Shown here piece after piece: positions 1 through 11,464 of a DNA stretch of 37,396 bases; position 1 is the stretch's first letter; each line of letters opens with the position of its first letter. Under the pieces are notes generated by a model, which was not told where the DNA came from, did no database searches, and saw nothing but the letters and a program-made list of their open reading frames with translations. The position numbers and the translations under genes are program-made. Location: NCBI GenBank assembly GCA_947426865.1, contig CANEFS010000012.1, positions 1-37,396 on the forward strand, read 5' to 3'. This stretch comes from an uncultured Coriobacteriaceae bacterium. Its GTDB lineage: Bacteria > Actinomycetota > Coriobacteriia > Coriobacteriales > Atopobiaceae.

Positions 1-332
1 GGGCCGTGTCTCAGTCCCAATCTGGCCGGTCGGTCTCTCAACCCGGCTACCCATAATGGCCTTGGTGAGCCGTTACCTCACCAACAAGCTAACAGGCCGC
101 GAGTCCATCCTTCTCCGCCGGAGCTTTCCTAGCTACTGGATGTCCAGAAGCCAGAGTATTCGGTATTAACCCCGGTTTCCCGGGGCTATCCCAAAGAGAA
201 GGGCAGGTTACTCACGTGTTACTCAGCCGTTCGCCACTATCCACAGGACCGAAGTCCTGCTTCTCGTTCGACTTGCATGTGTTAAGCGCGCCGCCAGCGT
301 TCATCCTGAGCCAGGATCGAACTCTCCGTTCA
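1..332 (-). rRNA. rrs: 16S ribosomal RNA, 5' part (3' end outside window)
   Basis: On the minus strand the sequence begins with the conserved 16S 5' region: GAGTTCGATCCTGGCTCAG, then the GAACGCTGGCGGCG block, ACACATGCAAGTCGAACG, and GACTGAGACACGGCCC at the window edge. By alignment with the E. coli numbering that I remember, the mature 5' end lies near position 332. About the first 330 nt of the gene are present; the rest runs off the left edge. The variable stretches and the CTGAGTAACACGTGAGTAACCTGCCC region look coriobacterial to me, but that is recollection and not a search result. Confidence 0.97.
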
Positions 333-781
333 AAATAATGAAATGCTTATCTTTTGATCTCGTTTCCCGCGCAACGCTTCTATCGCTTATATATAAGAGA
401 TGTAGAGAAGGGAAGCGAGGGGAAGGTCGAAAGAGGCATTGTCCATTAAAAGTAATGCACGGTTCGTTTTATCTTGACCGAACGCTGATCGAATTGTTTA
501 AATTGACAATTGTAAATCCGCTGGATCCATTTGGAAGTAGTTGAAAACGTGTCTTATCTGATGTAAGCATCAGAAGGAACATGGCCATCTTTTTGAAACG
601 AAACGAATCGCAAAAATCGCCATGCGAAATTGACATGTAAAAGAACCACTAAAATGGTCTGTCATGCGTAATCTACCTCAGTAGATCACAGTATCCAGTT
701 CTCAAGGTCCACCGCCGAATAATCGCTTGGATGGTTGATTACAAGAGGATTCGTCACGAATCTTTGCTCAACGCGGCGCAA
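333..781 (-). promoter_or_regulatory. rRNA operon leader (pre-16S leader)
   Basis: This stretch of about 450 bp between the likely rrn promoter and mature 16S has no credible gene. Read on the minus strand it contains GGACCTTGAGAACTGGATAC at 691-710, which resembles the conserved TTTGAGAACT/boxA-linked leader sequence found before rRNA genes in Gram-positive bacteria. It also holds two short perfect hairpins: ATCTAC/GTAGAT at 671-686 and CTGATG/CATCAG at 558-573. These fit an rRNA leader with antitermination and RNase III processing signals. The function is inferred from position and partial motif similarity. Confidence 0.55.
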
Positions 782-787
782 GGAGAG

Positions 788-815
788 ATATTACACGCTA
801 CGAAGGATTTTTGAA
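788..815 (-). promoter_or_regulatory. Candidate rrn promoter with AT-rich upstream element
   Basis: On the minus strand a -35-like TTCAAA (810-815) is followed by a 16 bp spacer and a -10-like TAATAT (788-793). Directly upstream (818-836) is an A/T tract that could serve as an UP element, as is usual for rRNA promoters. Each hexamer matches the sigma-70 consensus at only four positions, so the assignment rests mainly on layout: it is the only such arrangement at the head of the 16S leader. Confidence 0.42.
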
Positions 816-929
816 GGGAAAATTTAAAGTTTTTCTCCGATTCCACAATTTCTTCACAATTGCCGAGAAACCCCAGCACATTGCGGCCCTTATTTTACAA
901 CTTTCCGAGAAAAAACCTGCGAAGCTGCA

Positions 930-1001
930 AGGTGAAGGACTGAACGCGCGGCAAGGCGAGGGACTGAACGCGGGGTGAGGCGAGGGGCTGAAAGCGGGGC
1001 G
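930..1001. repeat. Three tandem copies of a 24 bp repeat
   Basis: Three consecutive 24 bp units (930-953, 954-977, 978-1001) share the core AGGCGAGGGACTGAACGCGG with a few substitutions. They lie just upstream of the rrn promoter region and downstream of the surface protein gene. A minus-strand frame would read a repeated AFSPSP peptide, but there is no ribosome binding site or conserved start, so I treat the repeat as non-coding. Confidence 0.85.
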
Positions 1002-1039
1002 CGCTTGATTGAGCTGTGAAGCCAGGCTTTCGACCTGCA

Positions 1040-1071
1040 CGAAAAGGGGCCAGGAGGTGTGCCCCTTTTCG
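1040..1071 (-). terminator. Hairpin terminator downstream of the surface protein gene
   Basis: A perfect 11 bp stem, CGAAAAGGGGC (1040-1050) with GCCCCTTTTCG (1061-1071), encloses a 10 nt loop. It lies about 75 bp past the stop codon of the BspA-like gene and before the rrn promoter. There is no U-run after the stem, because the T tract is inside it, so termination activity is likely but not certain. Confidence 0.55.
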
Positions 1072-1146
1072 CTTTGATAGTAAGAGGTTAAGAAGCTCTT
1101 TAACTTAAAATTCTTCCTAAAGCCCTTCTCACTTAATTGAACTTCT

Positions 1147-2949
1147 TTAATCTCTCTTTAATACGAGTACCGCCCCCAGAATCACCATTGCGGCCGCAAG
1201 GAAGGAATAGAAGGAAACAATGTCTCCTGTAGCAGGAAGGTTGCCCGCGCTTTCTCCGCCCTCTTCCGAAGGATTCACATCGGGCTCTGGGGTGGGGGAA
1301 GGCTCGGGAGCCTCCTCTGCCCACCAAGTTCCTTGGTTCCATTCGCTTCCAAATGCTTTAAAGAGAGCTTCTGTGGAGGGGTATTCTCCTTGGGAAGGAG
1401 TGTCTAAAGAAAGCCACGGAAGATTAGTTTCTCCCTTTGCAGCAGATTGCAAAGCTTCTTCTGTTGGTTGCCAGACCCCAATGGATAAGAGAGCGTCACT
1501 ATCCATTTTGCCCCAGCCCGCACCGAAGCTCATCTTGGTGATAGGAGGAGCTGGAACGTCTTCGTTGAAAGTCTCTGTGCCATCTGCAATTACTGTTGCC
1601 AGGCTTTTGTTGAAAGATCCAAACATGCCAGAAAGTCCGCCAACAAGGAGACCTGGCAAAAGTGGGACCAATTCCTTGTTACTCTCGTCAATCTTCCAAT
1701 CTTTCAAAGCTGAGACGTCCTTTAAGGAAGAACATCCTGAAAACATACCCTCAAATCCCAATTTACCAGAAGCTGCTCCTTTTACTTGAGAGACATTCCA
1801 ATCTTTGAGAAAGGAAATATCTTCCAAAGAAGAGCAATTAAGAAACATTCCCGCGCATTCTTGAATACTTTTCAGTTCAGAAAAAGGAACGGTTTTTAAA
1901 GCAGAACAATTTAAAAACATGCCGGTTGCCTTTGTCACGTTTTTTGGATTAAAGGTCTCCGGCAATTTTGCTAACGCAGAGCAGCCAGCAAACATGTAAC
2001 TATTGTCCGTAGCTAAAGACACCGAAAAAGAAGGGATCTCCTCGAGATTTGCACAATTTTGAAACATGTTTACTACCGTCGTGGAAGCCCTTGCCGTTAA
2101 GGAAGGAAGCTCTTTTAGACTCGAGCAATAGCGAAACATATAGCTCGTGTTCGTAGCTTTTGGAACATCAAATGTGGAGGGAAGCTCTTTGAGGTTGCCG
2201 CAAGATTCGAACATACTTGCCGCTTTATCGATATTGCTAAAGTCAATAGTTCCTTTGATATTTTCTAAAGAAGCCGGTTTCGTGACATTTGATCCCCTAA
2301 ACATGCCCTCGGCATTGGCGTCAGCAGCAAAGGAAAGGCTGTTGTCTTCCCCGTCCAGAAGAACAAAGTTCTTAAGGCTGCTCCATCCTGGCGTCATTGA
2401 AGAGGCGAAGGCATAAGATGAGTTTGTCGGAAATTGTATATGCCCTGAGAACTGAACTGTCTCGATGTTGGCAAGTTCAGCGGCGCTTATGCCTTGAGTT
2501 GTTATCCAGGTTGAGGTGCCATTAAACGGAAGCTCTTCAGGTGCATCTTTGGTGGCTCCCGTAGCCGTTATGGTCAGAATCCGGCCCTCGTCGCTCAGAA
2601 CATAGGAAATAGTTGCATTGATTGGTTGAGGGGTCGCTTCTTGCGGGAGCTCTTCTGTAGAGTCTGAAAGGGTTTCAGGGATTTGCCCAAAAACATCTGT
2701 TTGTTGAAGATCTTCAGAGTACTCAGAAAGAGTATCTGCAATATCAGAAGCAGTTTCTGCCAAAGGTTTTGCAATATTTGCTTGGAAGATAAAGCAAACG
2801 CTGATAAAGAGCGCAAGAGAGAATTTGAAGGTGTGCTTAAGAGAAAGAGAAGAAGCTTTCTTTTTGAAAGAAGATAAAGAAGATTCTAAGAAACGAGAGC
2901 CTCCCTGTTTCTTTTCTTTCATGCATCCTGAGGTGTGATGAAAGTTCAT
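1147..2949 (-). CDS. BspA-like leucine-rich-repeat surface protein, LPXTG anchored
   Basis: A predicted cell-wall protein of 600 residues. The N terminus is basic and followed by a hydrophobic signal segment (FSLALFISVCFIFQA, around residues 44-58). The middle part carries about eight repeats of the form MFxxCxxLxxLPxxF, the BspA/DUF285-type leucine-rich repeat. The C terminus has a proline/glutamate stretch, an LPATG sortase motif, a hydrophobic segment and a KRD tail, so it should be covalently attached to peptidoglycan. I chose ATG at 2949 over the upstream TTG at 2982 because AAAGGA sits five bases before it. Family members bind host or bacterial partners; the ligand here is unknown. The gene is visibly more AT-rich than its neighbours and lacks the TTCTCGG motif common elsewhere, which suggests acquisition. 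Confidence 0.9.
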   Translation of the reverse strand: MNFHHTSGCMKEKKQGGSRFLESSLSSFKKKASSLSLKHTFKFSLALFISVCFIFQANIAKPLAETASDIADTLSEYSEDLQQTDVFGQIPETLSDSTEELPQEATPQPINATISYVLSDEGRILTITATGATKDAPEELPFNGTSTWITTQGISAAELANIETVQFSGHIQFPTNSSYAFASSMTPGWSSLKNFVLLDGEDNSLSFAADANAEGMFRGSNVTKPASLENIKGTIDFSNIDKAASMFESCGNLKELPSTFDVPKATNTSYMFRYCSSLKELPSLTARASTTVVNMFQNCANLEEIPSFSVSLATDNSYMFAGCSALAKLPETFNPKNVTKATGMFLNCSALKTVPFSELKSIQECAGMFLNCSSLEDISFLKDWNVSQVKGAASGKLGFEGMFSGCSSLKDVSALKDWKIDESNKELVPLLPGLLVGGLSGMFGSFNKSLATVIADGTETFNEDVPAPPITKMSFGAGWGKMDSDALLSIGVWQPTEEALQSAAKGETNLPWLSLDTPSQGEYPSTEALFKAFGSEWNQGTWWAEEAPEPSPTPEPDVNPSEEGGESAGNLPATGDIVSFYSFLAAAMVILGAVLVLKRD

Positions 2950-2954
2950 GTTTT

Positions 2955-2960
2955 TCCTTT
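2955..2960 (-). promoter_or_regulatory. Ribosome binding site deciding the surface protein start
   Basis: AAAGGA lies five bases upstream of ATG 2949. The alternative TTG start 33 bp further upstream has no purine-rich site before it. Confidence 0.7.
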
Positions 2961-3047
2961 CGGCTGTTTTTGTTTCTTGCAAGGTTCACTAACATTATTT
3001 GAAATTTGAACCGCACAAAATTCTACCACATAATTCCAAGTCCCACT

Positions 3048-3944
3048 TTATTTAAGCTCCTCGCTGCCCAGCTCTTCAAAGAAAGCGGCGCGCAAGGAAG
3101 GGTCGGTAAGCGTCATCCGAGCGTTCACGCCAGCCCAGGCAGCAGGCGTTCCGGTATCGCAGCCGGTCTTCGCATCCACCACGACCGCATACATCTCCTC
3201 TTCCTCCAAAAGGCGCGCGAGCGCATCGGTCAGCTGAATCTCACCACCGGCACCGGGCGTCTGTGTCTTCAAAAGTTCCATGACGCGCGGGCTCAGAAGG
3301 TAGCGGCCAACGATAAAGAGATTCGTGGGCGCCTCTTCTGGGGAGGGTTTCTCGACAAGGCCTGAAAGCTTGAGAACGGCACCTGGCTCTTCCTCGGCGT
3401 AGGTCTTGCCATCGGGCGAGGCCACGACCTCGCCAGCGACGATGCCGTAGCGAGACACCTGGTCGTGGGGCACGGGAGCAACCGCAATCACCGAGCAATT
3501 TCCATGCGCGCGCGACACCTCCTGCATCGCCTTGCACATCGCCTTGTTGGGCACGAAATAGTCGCCGAGCAGCACAAAAAACGGATCGTCGTCCACAAGC
3601 TCGGCCGCCTGCAGGACCGCGTGGCCCAGGCCCTTGGGATCGTCCTGGTAGCAGAAGGAAACGGGAAGGGCCGCGACCTCTTCGACCTTCTCGGCAAGGT
3701 CAGCTTTACCGTGGCTTTTCAGGTGCTCGACAAGGGCCGCGTCTTCCGAGAAAAACCTCTCGATTTGCGGCTTTTGGTGCGAGTTGATAATGATGGCCTC
3801 GTCGACGCCCTTAGGCGCGAGGGCTTCTTCGACGACGTATTGGATGACGGGCTTGTTGACGACGGGGAGCAGCTCCTTGGGCACGCATTTGGTCGCAGGC
3901 AAAAAGCGGGTGCCGAGGCCGGCTGCAGGGATTAACGCTTTCAT
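3048..3944 (-). CDS. galU: UTP--glucose-1-phosphate uridylyltransferase
   Basis: Makes UDP-glucose from UTP and glucose-1-phosphate in the cytoplasm, feeding cell-wall glycan, glycolipid and exopolysaccharide synthesis. The 298-residue length is normal for bacterial GalU. The N-terminal nucleotide-binding signature (ALIPAAGLGTRFLPATK, with the following PKELLPVV) is intact, as are the FVLLGDYF and LVEKP segments that line the sugar-nucleotide site. The start ATG has AAAGGAG six bases upstream. It lies 48 bp after murA on the same strand, so the two envelope-precursor genes may be cotranscribed at the end of the atp cluster. Confidence 0.95.
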   Translation of the reverse strand: MKALIPAAGLGTRFLPATKCVPKELLPVVNKPVIQYVVEEALAPKGVDEAIIINSHQKPQIERFFSEDAALVEHLKSHGKADLAEKVEEVAALPVSFCYQDDPKGLGHAVLQAAELVDDDPFFVLLGDYFVPNKAMCKAMQEVSRAHGNCSVIAVAPVPHDQVSRYGIVAGEVVASPDGKTYAEEEPGAVLKLSGLVEKPSPEEAPTNLFIVGRYLLSPRVMELLKTQTPGAGGEIQLTDALARLLEEEEMYAVVVDAKTGCDTGTPAAWAGVNARMTLTDPSLRAAFFEELGSEELK

Positions 3945-3975
3945 GATGCTCCTTTACGGGTTGGGGTTATATCTC

Positions 3976-3987
3976 TCTTGGTAAGGT
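3976..3987 (-). other. Copy 1 of a repeated 12-mer, ACCTTACCAAGA
   Basis: This exact 12-mer lies in the 48 bp murA-galU gap and recurs twice upstream of the rpiB-upp gene (15457-15468 and 15479-15490), always on the coding strand of the downstream gene. It could be an operator or an RNA element; the function is unknown. Confidence 0.4.
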
Positions 3988-3992
3988 CGCGC

Positions 3993-5294
3993 TTAGGCAA
4001 AAGGCGAGAGGCCGTCCAAGTTCAGCGGCTGCGCTTTCACGCGCTGGATGTGCGCGCCCAGGCTCGCGAGTTTTTCGACGAAATGCTCGTAGCCTCGGTC
4101 GATGTGGTGGACGCCATCAATCTTCGTGTAGCCGTCAGCCACAAGCCCCGCCATAACAAGGGCCGCTCCCCCGCGCAGATCCGGACTCGTCACGGGCGCT
4201 CCCGAGAAGCCCTTCACGCCGTGCACAATCGCGTGATGGCCTTCGATGCGGATGTCGGCTCCCATGCGGTTCAGCTCGGCTGCCAGCATGAACCGGTTCT
4301 CGAAAACATTTTCGGTGATGAAGGAATCGCCGTTGGCAAGGGCCAGAAGCGTCATCGTCTGCGCCTGCATGTCGGTTGGAAAGCCCGGGAAGGGCAGTGT
4401 CTGGATGTCGGTGGGCTGGATGGGTTGGGTGGTGGGGCGGCTCACCGTGACCTCGTTTTCGCCGCGCACAATCGAAAGACCCATGCCCTCGTATTTGCGC
4501 AGCACCAACGCCAAGTGCTCCGGGTCGAAGTCTTTGACTGTGATGGGGCCGCCGGTGATGCCAGCGATAGCCACGAAGGTTCCGGCCTCGATGCGGTCGC
4601 CGACGACCTTATGCTTGACGGCATGCAGAGAGTCGACGCCATTGATGGTGATGGAGGGGGTGCCGGCTCCCTGAATGTTTGCCCCGGCGTCGTTTAGCAT
4701 ATTGGCCAAATCAATTATTTCAGGCTCGCGTGCGGCGTTGTCAATCGTGGTGGTGCCTTTGGCGCACACCGCACCCATCAGCAGATTCTCGGTGGCGCCG
4801 ACGCTTGCAAACTCAAGCTCAACCTGGGCGCCATGCAAGCCTTCCGGCGTGGAGGCGTGAATGTTTCCGTGGTCAATCTCGAACTGCACACCCAACGCGG
4901 CAAGGCCCTGCAGATGCATGTCAATTTTGCGCGCACCGATGTTGCAGCCCCCCGGCATCGCGACAACCGCTTTGCCAAAGCGCGTGATAAGAGGGCCCAA
5001 AACAGCCGTAGAAGCGCGCATCTTAGCAACGAGCTCGTAGGGAGTCACCCACGAATCGATGCAGGAAGTATCAATTTTGAGCGTGTGCTCGTCGGCGACC
5101 TCAATCACCGCACCGAGACACTGAAGCACCGTGCCCATCGTGTGGACGTCGGAGATGTTTGGGACGTTAGTGAGCGTGGTGACCCCGGGCGCCATCAGCG
5201 TGGCCGCCATCAGTTTCAGCGCAGAATTCTTCGCGCCCTCGACGGTCACCTCTCCGGTCAGCGGAAAGCCACCTTCTACCTGAATAATGTCCAA
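3993..5294 (-). CDS. murA: UDP-N-acetylglucosamine 1-carboxyvinyltransferase (MurA)
   Basis: Catalyses the first committed step of peptidoglycan synthesis, transfer of enolpyruvate from PEP to UDP-GlcNAc. The 433-residue protein has the two-domain EPT fold signatures: Lys22 in GAKNSAL and the active-site loop PGGCNIGAR with Cys117, equivalent to E. coli Cys115, the residue alkylated by fosfomycin. Some actinobacteria carry Asp there; this one does not, so fosfomycin sensitivity is expected at the target level. The start appears to be TTG at 5294, since no ATG or GTG follows the in-frame stop upstream. The Shine-Dalgarno match is weak (AAGAG). It follows atpC by 69 bp, an arrangement common in actinobacteria. 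Confidence 0.95.
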   Translation of the reverse strand: MDIIQVEGGFPLTGEVTVEGAKNSALKLMAATLMAPGVTTLTNVPNISDVHTMGTVLQCLGAVIEVADEHTLKIDTSCIDSWVTPYELVAKMRASTAVLGPLITRFGKAVVAMPGGCNIGARKIDMHLQGLAALGVQFEIDHGNIHASTPEGLHGAQVELEFASVGATENLLMGAVCAKGTTTIDNAAREPEIIDLANMLNDAGANIQGAGTPSITINGVDSLHAVKHKVVGDRIEAGTFVAIAGITGGPITVKDFDPEHLALVLRKYEGMGLSIVRGENEVTVSRPTTQPIQPTDIQTLPFPGFPTDMQAQTMTLLALANGDSFITENVFENRFMLAAELNRMGADIRIEGHHAIVHGVKGFSGAPVTSPDLRGGAALVMAGLVADGYTKIDGVHHIDRGYEHFVEKLASLGAHIQRVKAQPLNLDGLSPFA

Positions 5295-5363
5295 CTCAAC
5301 TCTTTTCTCGAGAAACTCGGCGGATAGTTTTGCCTTAGGTGAGACGCCTCTCTTTTTGCTTTC

Positions 5364-5792
5364 TTAGTGCGAGCCAAACTTCTGGTTTGCCTCGATGAGA
5401 AGGTCGCACCAGGCCATTTTTTGCTCGAAGTAAACGCGCCGCGAATCGCGAGTAGGAAGTTTGTTGAGCTCCGCCTCGGCGGCCCGCTTCGTTTGCGCCA
5501 CGACGTCGGGGTAGATATCGTCGACGTCGCGAGCGTGGTCGGCAAGGACGATGACCTCGCCCTCTGTAATCTCAGCGTAGCCACCAAAAATAGCGATTCG
5601 CGTCTCAGTATTTCCTTCGTCGTCCGGCTCGTGTTGGATGCGACAGATGCCGCGACCCAGAGCACAAATCTCTTTTGCATGTCCAGGGAGCACGCCAATC
5701 TCGCCCGTGCGCGCGACAAGCGTGAGGGAGGTCGCGTCCCCCTCATGAAGGAGTTTATCAGGCCGTACGATGCGATAACCAATCGAGTGCAT
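5364..5792 (-). CDS. atpC: ATP synthase F1 epsilon subunit
   Basis: Part of the central stalk of F1; it couples rotation to catalysis and can inhibit ATP hydrolysis. The 142-residue protein has the N-terminal beta-sandwich pattern (ARTGEIGVLPGHA, then IFGGYAEITEGEVIVLADHA) typical of AtpC. The C-terminal helical part is present (AEAELNKL and following). It is the last atp gene, 34 bp after atpD, with GAGG before the ATG. Confidence 0.95.
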   Translation of the reverse strand: MHSIGYRIVRPDKLLHEGDATSLTLVARTGEIGVLPGHAKEICALGRGICRIQHEPDDEGNTETRIAIFGGYAEITEGEVIVLADHARDVDDIYPDVVAQTKRAAEAELNKLPTRDSRRVYFEQKMAWCDLLIEANQKFGSH

Positions 5793-5826
5793 TTAGACCT
5801 CACATACCTGCTTCAAAGAACTCTGC

Positions 5827-8273
<2,447 letters not shown>

Positions 8274-8339
8274 GCGCTAACTTTGCTTGCAATCCCTCTA
8301 AGCCTCAGAACCTCAAATCCCCAGACGCGCCCGCGCTCT

Positions 8340-10166
8340 TTAAGCCTCGTTTTCCACCGGGTGGGTGGCAGAGGCGTCCGTGAGCGTTCCGTCCGAGGTT
8401 CCCGCAGAATCAGGCAACGTCGACTGGTCGGTGCCCAGCGCAGCTCCCGCTTCTACGATGTCTGCCTCGGCTTTTCCCTGAGACAGGTCGGCGTGTCCGG
8501 CGACGAACTTCTCTTTGTAGGTGTTGATGGCGACCTTCAGCTCCTCGCCCATCTCGTCGGAAATACGACCCTTCAAAATTTTGACGCGCAAAGCCTGCTC
8601 ATTCATCTGCAGGTAGCGCACGAGGCCGTCGCGAAATTCAATCACGTGAGTCAGTGGCAGGTCGTCCAAAAATCCGTTGTTGCCAGCAAAAATAACGGCA
8701 ACCTGGTCTGCCACCGGCATGGCCGAGAAGCGCTGCTGGCGCAGAATCTCAGTCATCCGCGCGCCTCGGTTCAGCTGCTGCTGCGTGGCCTCGTCCAGAT
8801 CAGAGCCAAACTGCGCGAAGCTCTGGAGCTCGGCGTAGCTTGCCAGGTCAAGGCGCAAGTTTCCGGCCACTTGCTTCATCGCTTTAATCTGAGCGTCTCC
8901 TCCTACGCGGGAAACTGAAATGCCCACGTCAACGGCGGGGCGCTGTCCCTGGAAGAAGAGGTTCGATTGCAGGTAAATCTGCCCATCAGTAATAGAGATG
9001 ACGTTCGTGGGAATGTAGGCGGAAACGTCGCCTTCTTGCGTCTCGATGATAGGAAGGGCGGTCATGGAACCGGCGCCGTGCTCCTCATCCAGCTTGCAGG
9101 CACGCTCCAACAAGCGTGAGTGCAGGTAGAAGATGTCTCCGGGGTAGGCTTCGCGCCCAGGAGGACGGTGCAGCGTCAGCGACATCTGGCGGTAGGCAAC
9201 GGCTTGCTTGGAAAGGTCGTCGTAGACAACGAGCACCGCGCGGCCAGGATTTTTCTGCGAGGCCTCCTTGCCGTCTTCGCCCGTGTACATGAAGTACTCG
9301 CCAATCGCCGCCCCTGCCATCGGAGCGATAAATTGCAGCGGCGCCGAGTCTGAAGCAGTCGCAGCCACGATGATGCTTTTCTCGAGAACACCGTGTTCTT
9401 CCAGCGTTTTTTTAATCGTGGCGACGGTGGATGCCTTCTGGCCCACCGCGACATAAATACAAATCATGTCCGAGTCGGCCTGGTTGATAATCGTGTCGAT
9501 GGCGATGGCGGTCTTTCCCGTCTTGCGGTCGCCAATGATGAGCTCGCGCTGCCCGCGACCCACAGGAATCATCGCGTCAATGGCCAAAAGGCCGGACTGG
9601 ACCGGCTCGCAAACGGGCATTCTGGCCATAATACCAGGGGCTTTAAACTCGATTGGCCGAGAAGCCACCGGCTCAATAGGGGCCAAGCCGTCGATGGCCT
9701 CGCCCAGCGGATTGACGACGCGCCCGAGCATGGAAGGCCCTACGGGAATGTCCATGACGCGGCCGGTAGTGCGGACCTCGTCGCCTTCGCGAATCGAGTC
9801 GACCTCGCCAAAGAGGACGGCGCCGACTTCTGTTTCGTCTAAGTTTTGCGCAAGACCGTAGACGTGCTTTCCCGTGAGAGAGCTCGTAAATTCCAGCATC
9901 TCGCCGGCCATCGCCGACTTGAGGCCGGCAATCCGAGCAACCCCGTCGCCAATCTCGATGACGGTGGAGACGTCTTGCGTGTCGATGGGAGCTGCCAGAT
10001 CTTGCAGCTTCGTGCGGAGAACGTGCGTGATGGAATCGGCGTTGATGACGACGTCATTTAGAGCGGCGTCGAGTGTTTTGGCGCTGGGTGCGCTTTGCGC
10101 GGCGGTCGCGGTGCTCGCATCGGTCACGGCGTTGCTTTCATTCTCAGCGGCGGTTTTCTCGGCCAT
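8340..10166 (-). CDS. atpA: ATP synthase F1 alpha subunit
   Basis: Non-catalytic nucleotide-binding subunit of F1. The P-loop [10 protein letters not shown] and the [13 protein letters not shown] segment are intact. At 608 residues it is about 100 longer than typical. The first 35 or so residues are Ala/Ser/Thr-rich, and the last 50 or so form an acidic, Ala/Thr-rich tail after the conserved [10 protein letters not shown] helix. Similar low-complexity extensions occur on the beta and b subunits here, so this seems to be a lineage feature and not a frameshift. The start ATG overlaps the atpH stop by one base. Confidence 0.97.
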   Translation of the reverse strand: MAEKTAAENESNAVTDASTATAAQSAPSAKTLDAALNDVVINADSITHVLRTKLQDLAAPIDTQDVSTVIEIGDGVARIAGLKSAMAGEMLEFTSSLTGKHVYGLAQNLDETEVGAVLFGEVDSIREGDEVRTTGRVMDIPVGPSMLGRVVNPLGEAIDGLAPIEPVASRPIEFKAPGIMARMPVCEPVQSGLLAIDAMIPVGRGQRELIIGDRKTGKTAIAIDTIINQADSDMICIYVAVGQKASTVATIKKTLEEHGVLEKSIIVAATASDSAPLQFIAPMAGAAIGEYFMYTGEDGKEASQKNPGRAVLVVYDDLSKQAVAYRQMSLTLHRPPGREAYPGDIFYLHSRLLERACKLDEEHGAGSMTALPIIETQEGDVSAYIPTNVISITDGQIYLQSNLFFQGQRPAVDVGISVSRVGGDAQIKAMKQVAGNLRLDLASYAELQSFAQFGSDLDEATQQQLNRGARMTEILRQQRFSAMPVADQVAVIFAGNNGFLDDLPLTHVIEFRDGLVRYLQMNEQALRVKILKGRISDEMGEELKVAINTYKEKFVAGHADLSQGKAEADIVEAGAALGTDQSTLPDSAGTSDGTLTDASATHPVENEA

Positions 10167-10630
10167 TACTCCACCCCCTTTTCTTTCAAGGAGCGGCGAA
10201 TCGTCTCGAGGCGCGTGCGAACACTGGCGTCTCGGCGAACTCCGCGAGCGTAAAAAATGATGCCGCCCATGATGGACTTGTCAACGTGTTCCACCATGTA
10301 AACGGGCTTTTTGTACTCTTCTTCAAGCGACTTTTGCACCTTGGCGCGAAGCTCGTCGTCAAGAGGAATCGCCGTCGTCACGTCGACCGCAACAACGTCG
10401 GGCTCCTCGCGGAAAAGCTCTGCGTAGTAGTGCGCAATCTGCGGAAGCAGGTCCTCGTCGCCCTCGTCAATCAGAACGTGGAGCGTGTCGGTGACCTCGC
10501 TCAGCATGTTTGAAAGCGCGTCAAGCGTGTTCAAATCCTTGAGCTCACGCCCCTCGGCCTTGGCAGCCTCCAGGAGCGTGTGCGCATACATCTCGGCCTT
10601 TTGCGAGCGTACGTGGCTAGTTTGAGCCAT
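10166..10630 (-). CDS. atpH: ATP synthase F1 delta subunit
   Basis: Peripheral-stalk connector between F1 and the b subunits. I place the start at ATG 10630 and not at the in-frame start 24 codons upstream, because AGGAGGT lies four bases before it and homologues begin at this point. This gives 154 residues, slightly shorter than the usual 175-180. The C-terminal motif typical of AtpH is recognisable ([20 protein letters not shown]). Its first 14 bases overlap the end of atpF. Confidence 0.88.
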   Translation of the reverse strand: MAQTSHVRSQKAEMYAHTLLEAAKAEGRELKDLNTLDALSNMLSEVTDTLHVLIDEGDEDLLPQIAHYYAELFREEPDVVAVDVTTAIPLDDELRAKVQKSLEEEYKKPVYMVEHVDKSIMGGIIFYARGVRRDASVRTRLETIRRSLKEKGVE

Positions 10631-11357
10631 GCGCACCTCCTGCGGTGGCGTCGTCGGTCGCGCCGGCAGCGGTGGCAGGCGCAGCGCCCTCAGCCGAGAC
10701 ACCCTCCGGAGTCGTCGCCTCTTTCAGCGAGTCCTCAATCAGCTTCCTCTGCGCCTTGGCGTCCAGGTGCTCACCGATAATCTCGCCCGCAAGGTCAACG
10801 GCCAAATCTGCCATCTGATCTTGAAGCCCAATCATCGCTGCGTTTTTCTCGGCCTGGATGTTTTCGAAGGCCTTGTTGTTGATGCGCTCGGCGTCGGCGT
10901 TTGCCTTCTTAATGATGGCTTCGCGGGTCGCCTCCGCATCGCGGCGGGCCTCATTGACGATGTCTTCTGCTTGGGCCTGCGCGTCCTCAACCGTACCCTG
11001 TGCTTTTTCGTAAGCGCGCGCGGTCTGGAGCTTGTTCTCCTCGGCCGCGTCCAGGTTGTCCTGAATCGTCTGCTGGCGCTTATCGAGCGTCTTCAGAACC
11101 GATGGCCACACGAACTTTGCGAGCGCCACCCAAATGACGAGGAACGCGATGAGAGCCGGGATGAACTCGGCGGGCTTTGGAATCAAAATGTCGAAAGCCG
11201 ACGGTGTTTCCTGCGCCTGATCGGCGGCCTCTTCTGCAAGGGCGGCAAGCGGGCTTCCGAGAAACGCCACGAGCGCGGCTCCTGCGGCGGCGCTGGCAAG
11301 CATCACGTGCGAAAGCGGGCTCTTACCTGCGCCAGAATGCTTCTTTAGTAATCTCAT
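10617..11357 (-). CDS. atpF: ATP synthase F0 b subunit
   Basis: Membrane-anchored stator of the synthase. The 246-residue protein has two hydrophobic segments. One is leader-like, near residues 19-42 (LASAAAGAALVAFLGSPLAALA), and the other is the true b-subunit helix near residues 66-84 (PALIAFLVIWVALAKFVWP). A long charged coiled coil and an Ala/Thr/Gly-rich tail follow. The leader-like N terminus may be cleaved, as has been proposed for other actinobacterial b subunits. The ATG at 11357 has only a weak purine site (GAAAAG), and the gap from atpE is full of small hairpins. Confidence 0.92.
   Translation of the reverse strand: MRLLKKHSGAGKSPLSHVMLASAAAGAALVAFLGSPLAALAEEAADQAQETPSAFDILIPKPAEFIPALIAFLVIWVALAKFVWPSVLKTLDKRQQTIQDNLDAAEENKLQTARAYEKAQGTVEDAQAQAEDIVNEARRDAEATREAIIKKANADAERINNKAFENIQAEKNAAMIGLQDQMADLAVDLAGEIIGEHLDAKAQRKLIEDSLKEATTPEGVSAEGAAPATAAGATDDATAGGAHGSN
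10635..10641 (-). promoter_or_regulatory. Ribosome binding site deciding the atpH start
   Basis: A near-perfect AGGAGGT, four bases before ATG 10630 and inside the 3' end of atpF, selects the internal start over the longer frame. Confidence 0.8.
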
Positions 11358-11369
11358 CTTTTCAAAATC

Positions 11370-11454
11370 CTTAAGCTATTTCTTAAGTTATGCAAGCTAA
11401 AACCTTTAGCCTGTCCAAGCCTCGCAAGGCTTAACAAGGCTTCTTACAAAGCCT
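11370..11454 (-). other. Four consecutive small hairpins between atpE and atpF
   Basis: The 107 bp atpE-atpF gap contains four adjoining 6 bp stems: CTTAAG/CTTAAG (370-375 with 382-387), GCTAAA/TTTAGC (396-401 with 405-410), AAGCCT/AGGCTT (417-422 with 427-432) and AGGCTT/AAGCCT (437-442 with 449-454), each position being 11000 plus the number shown. No U-run follows. They would fold in the operon mRNA directly 3' of atpE, where they could protect or delimit the atpE message. That role is inference. Confidence 0.6.
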
Positions 11455-11464
11455 CGCCCGCGCT

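Noticed and set aside
798-1040. Minus-strand frame of 80 codons with AFSPSP repeats
   Set aside because: It overlaps the rrn promoter and the 24 bp repeat, with no ribosome binding site; the peptide repeat merely follows from the DNA repeat.
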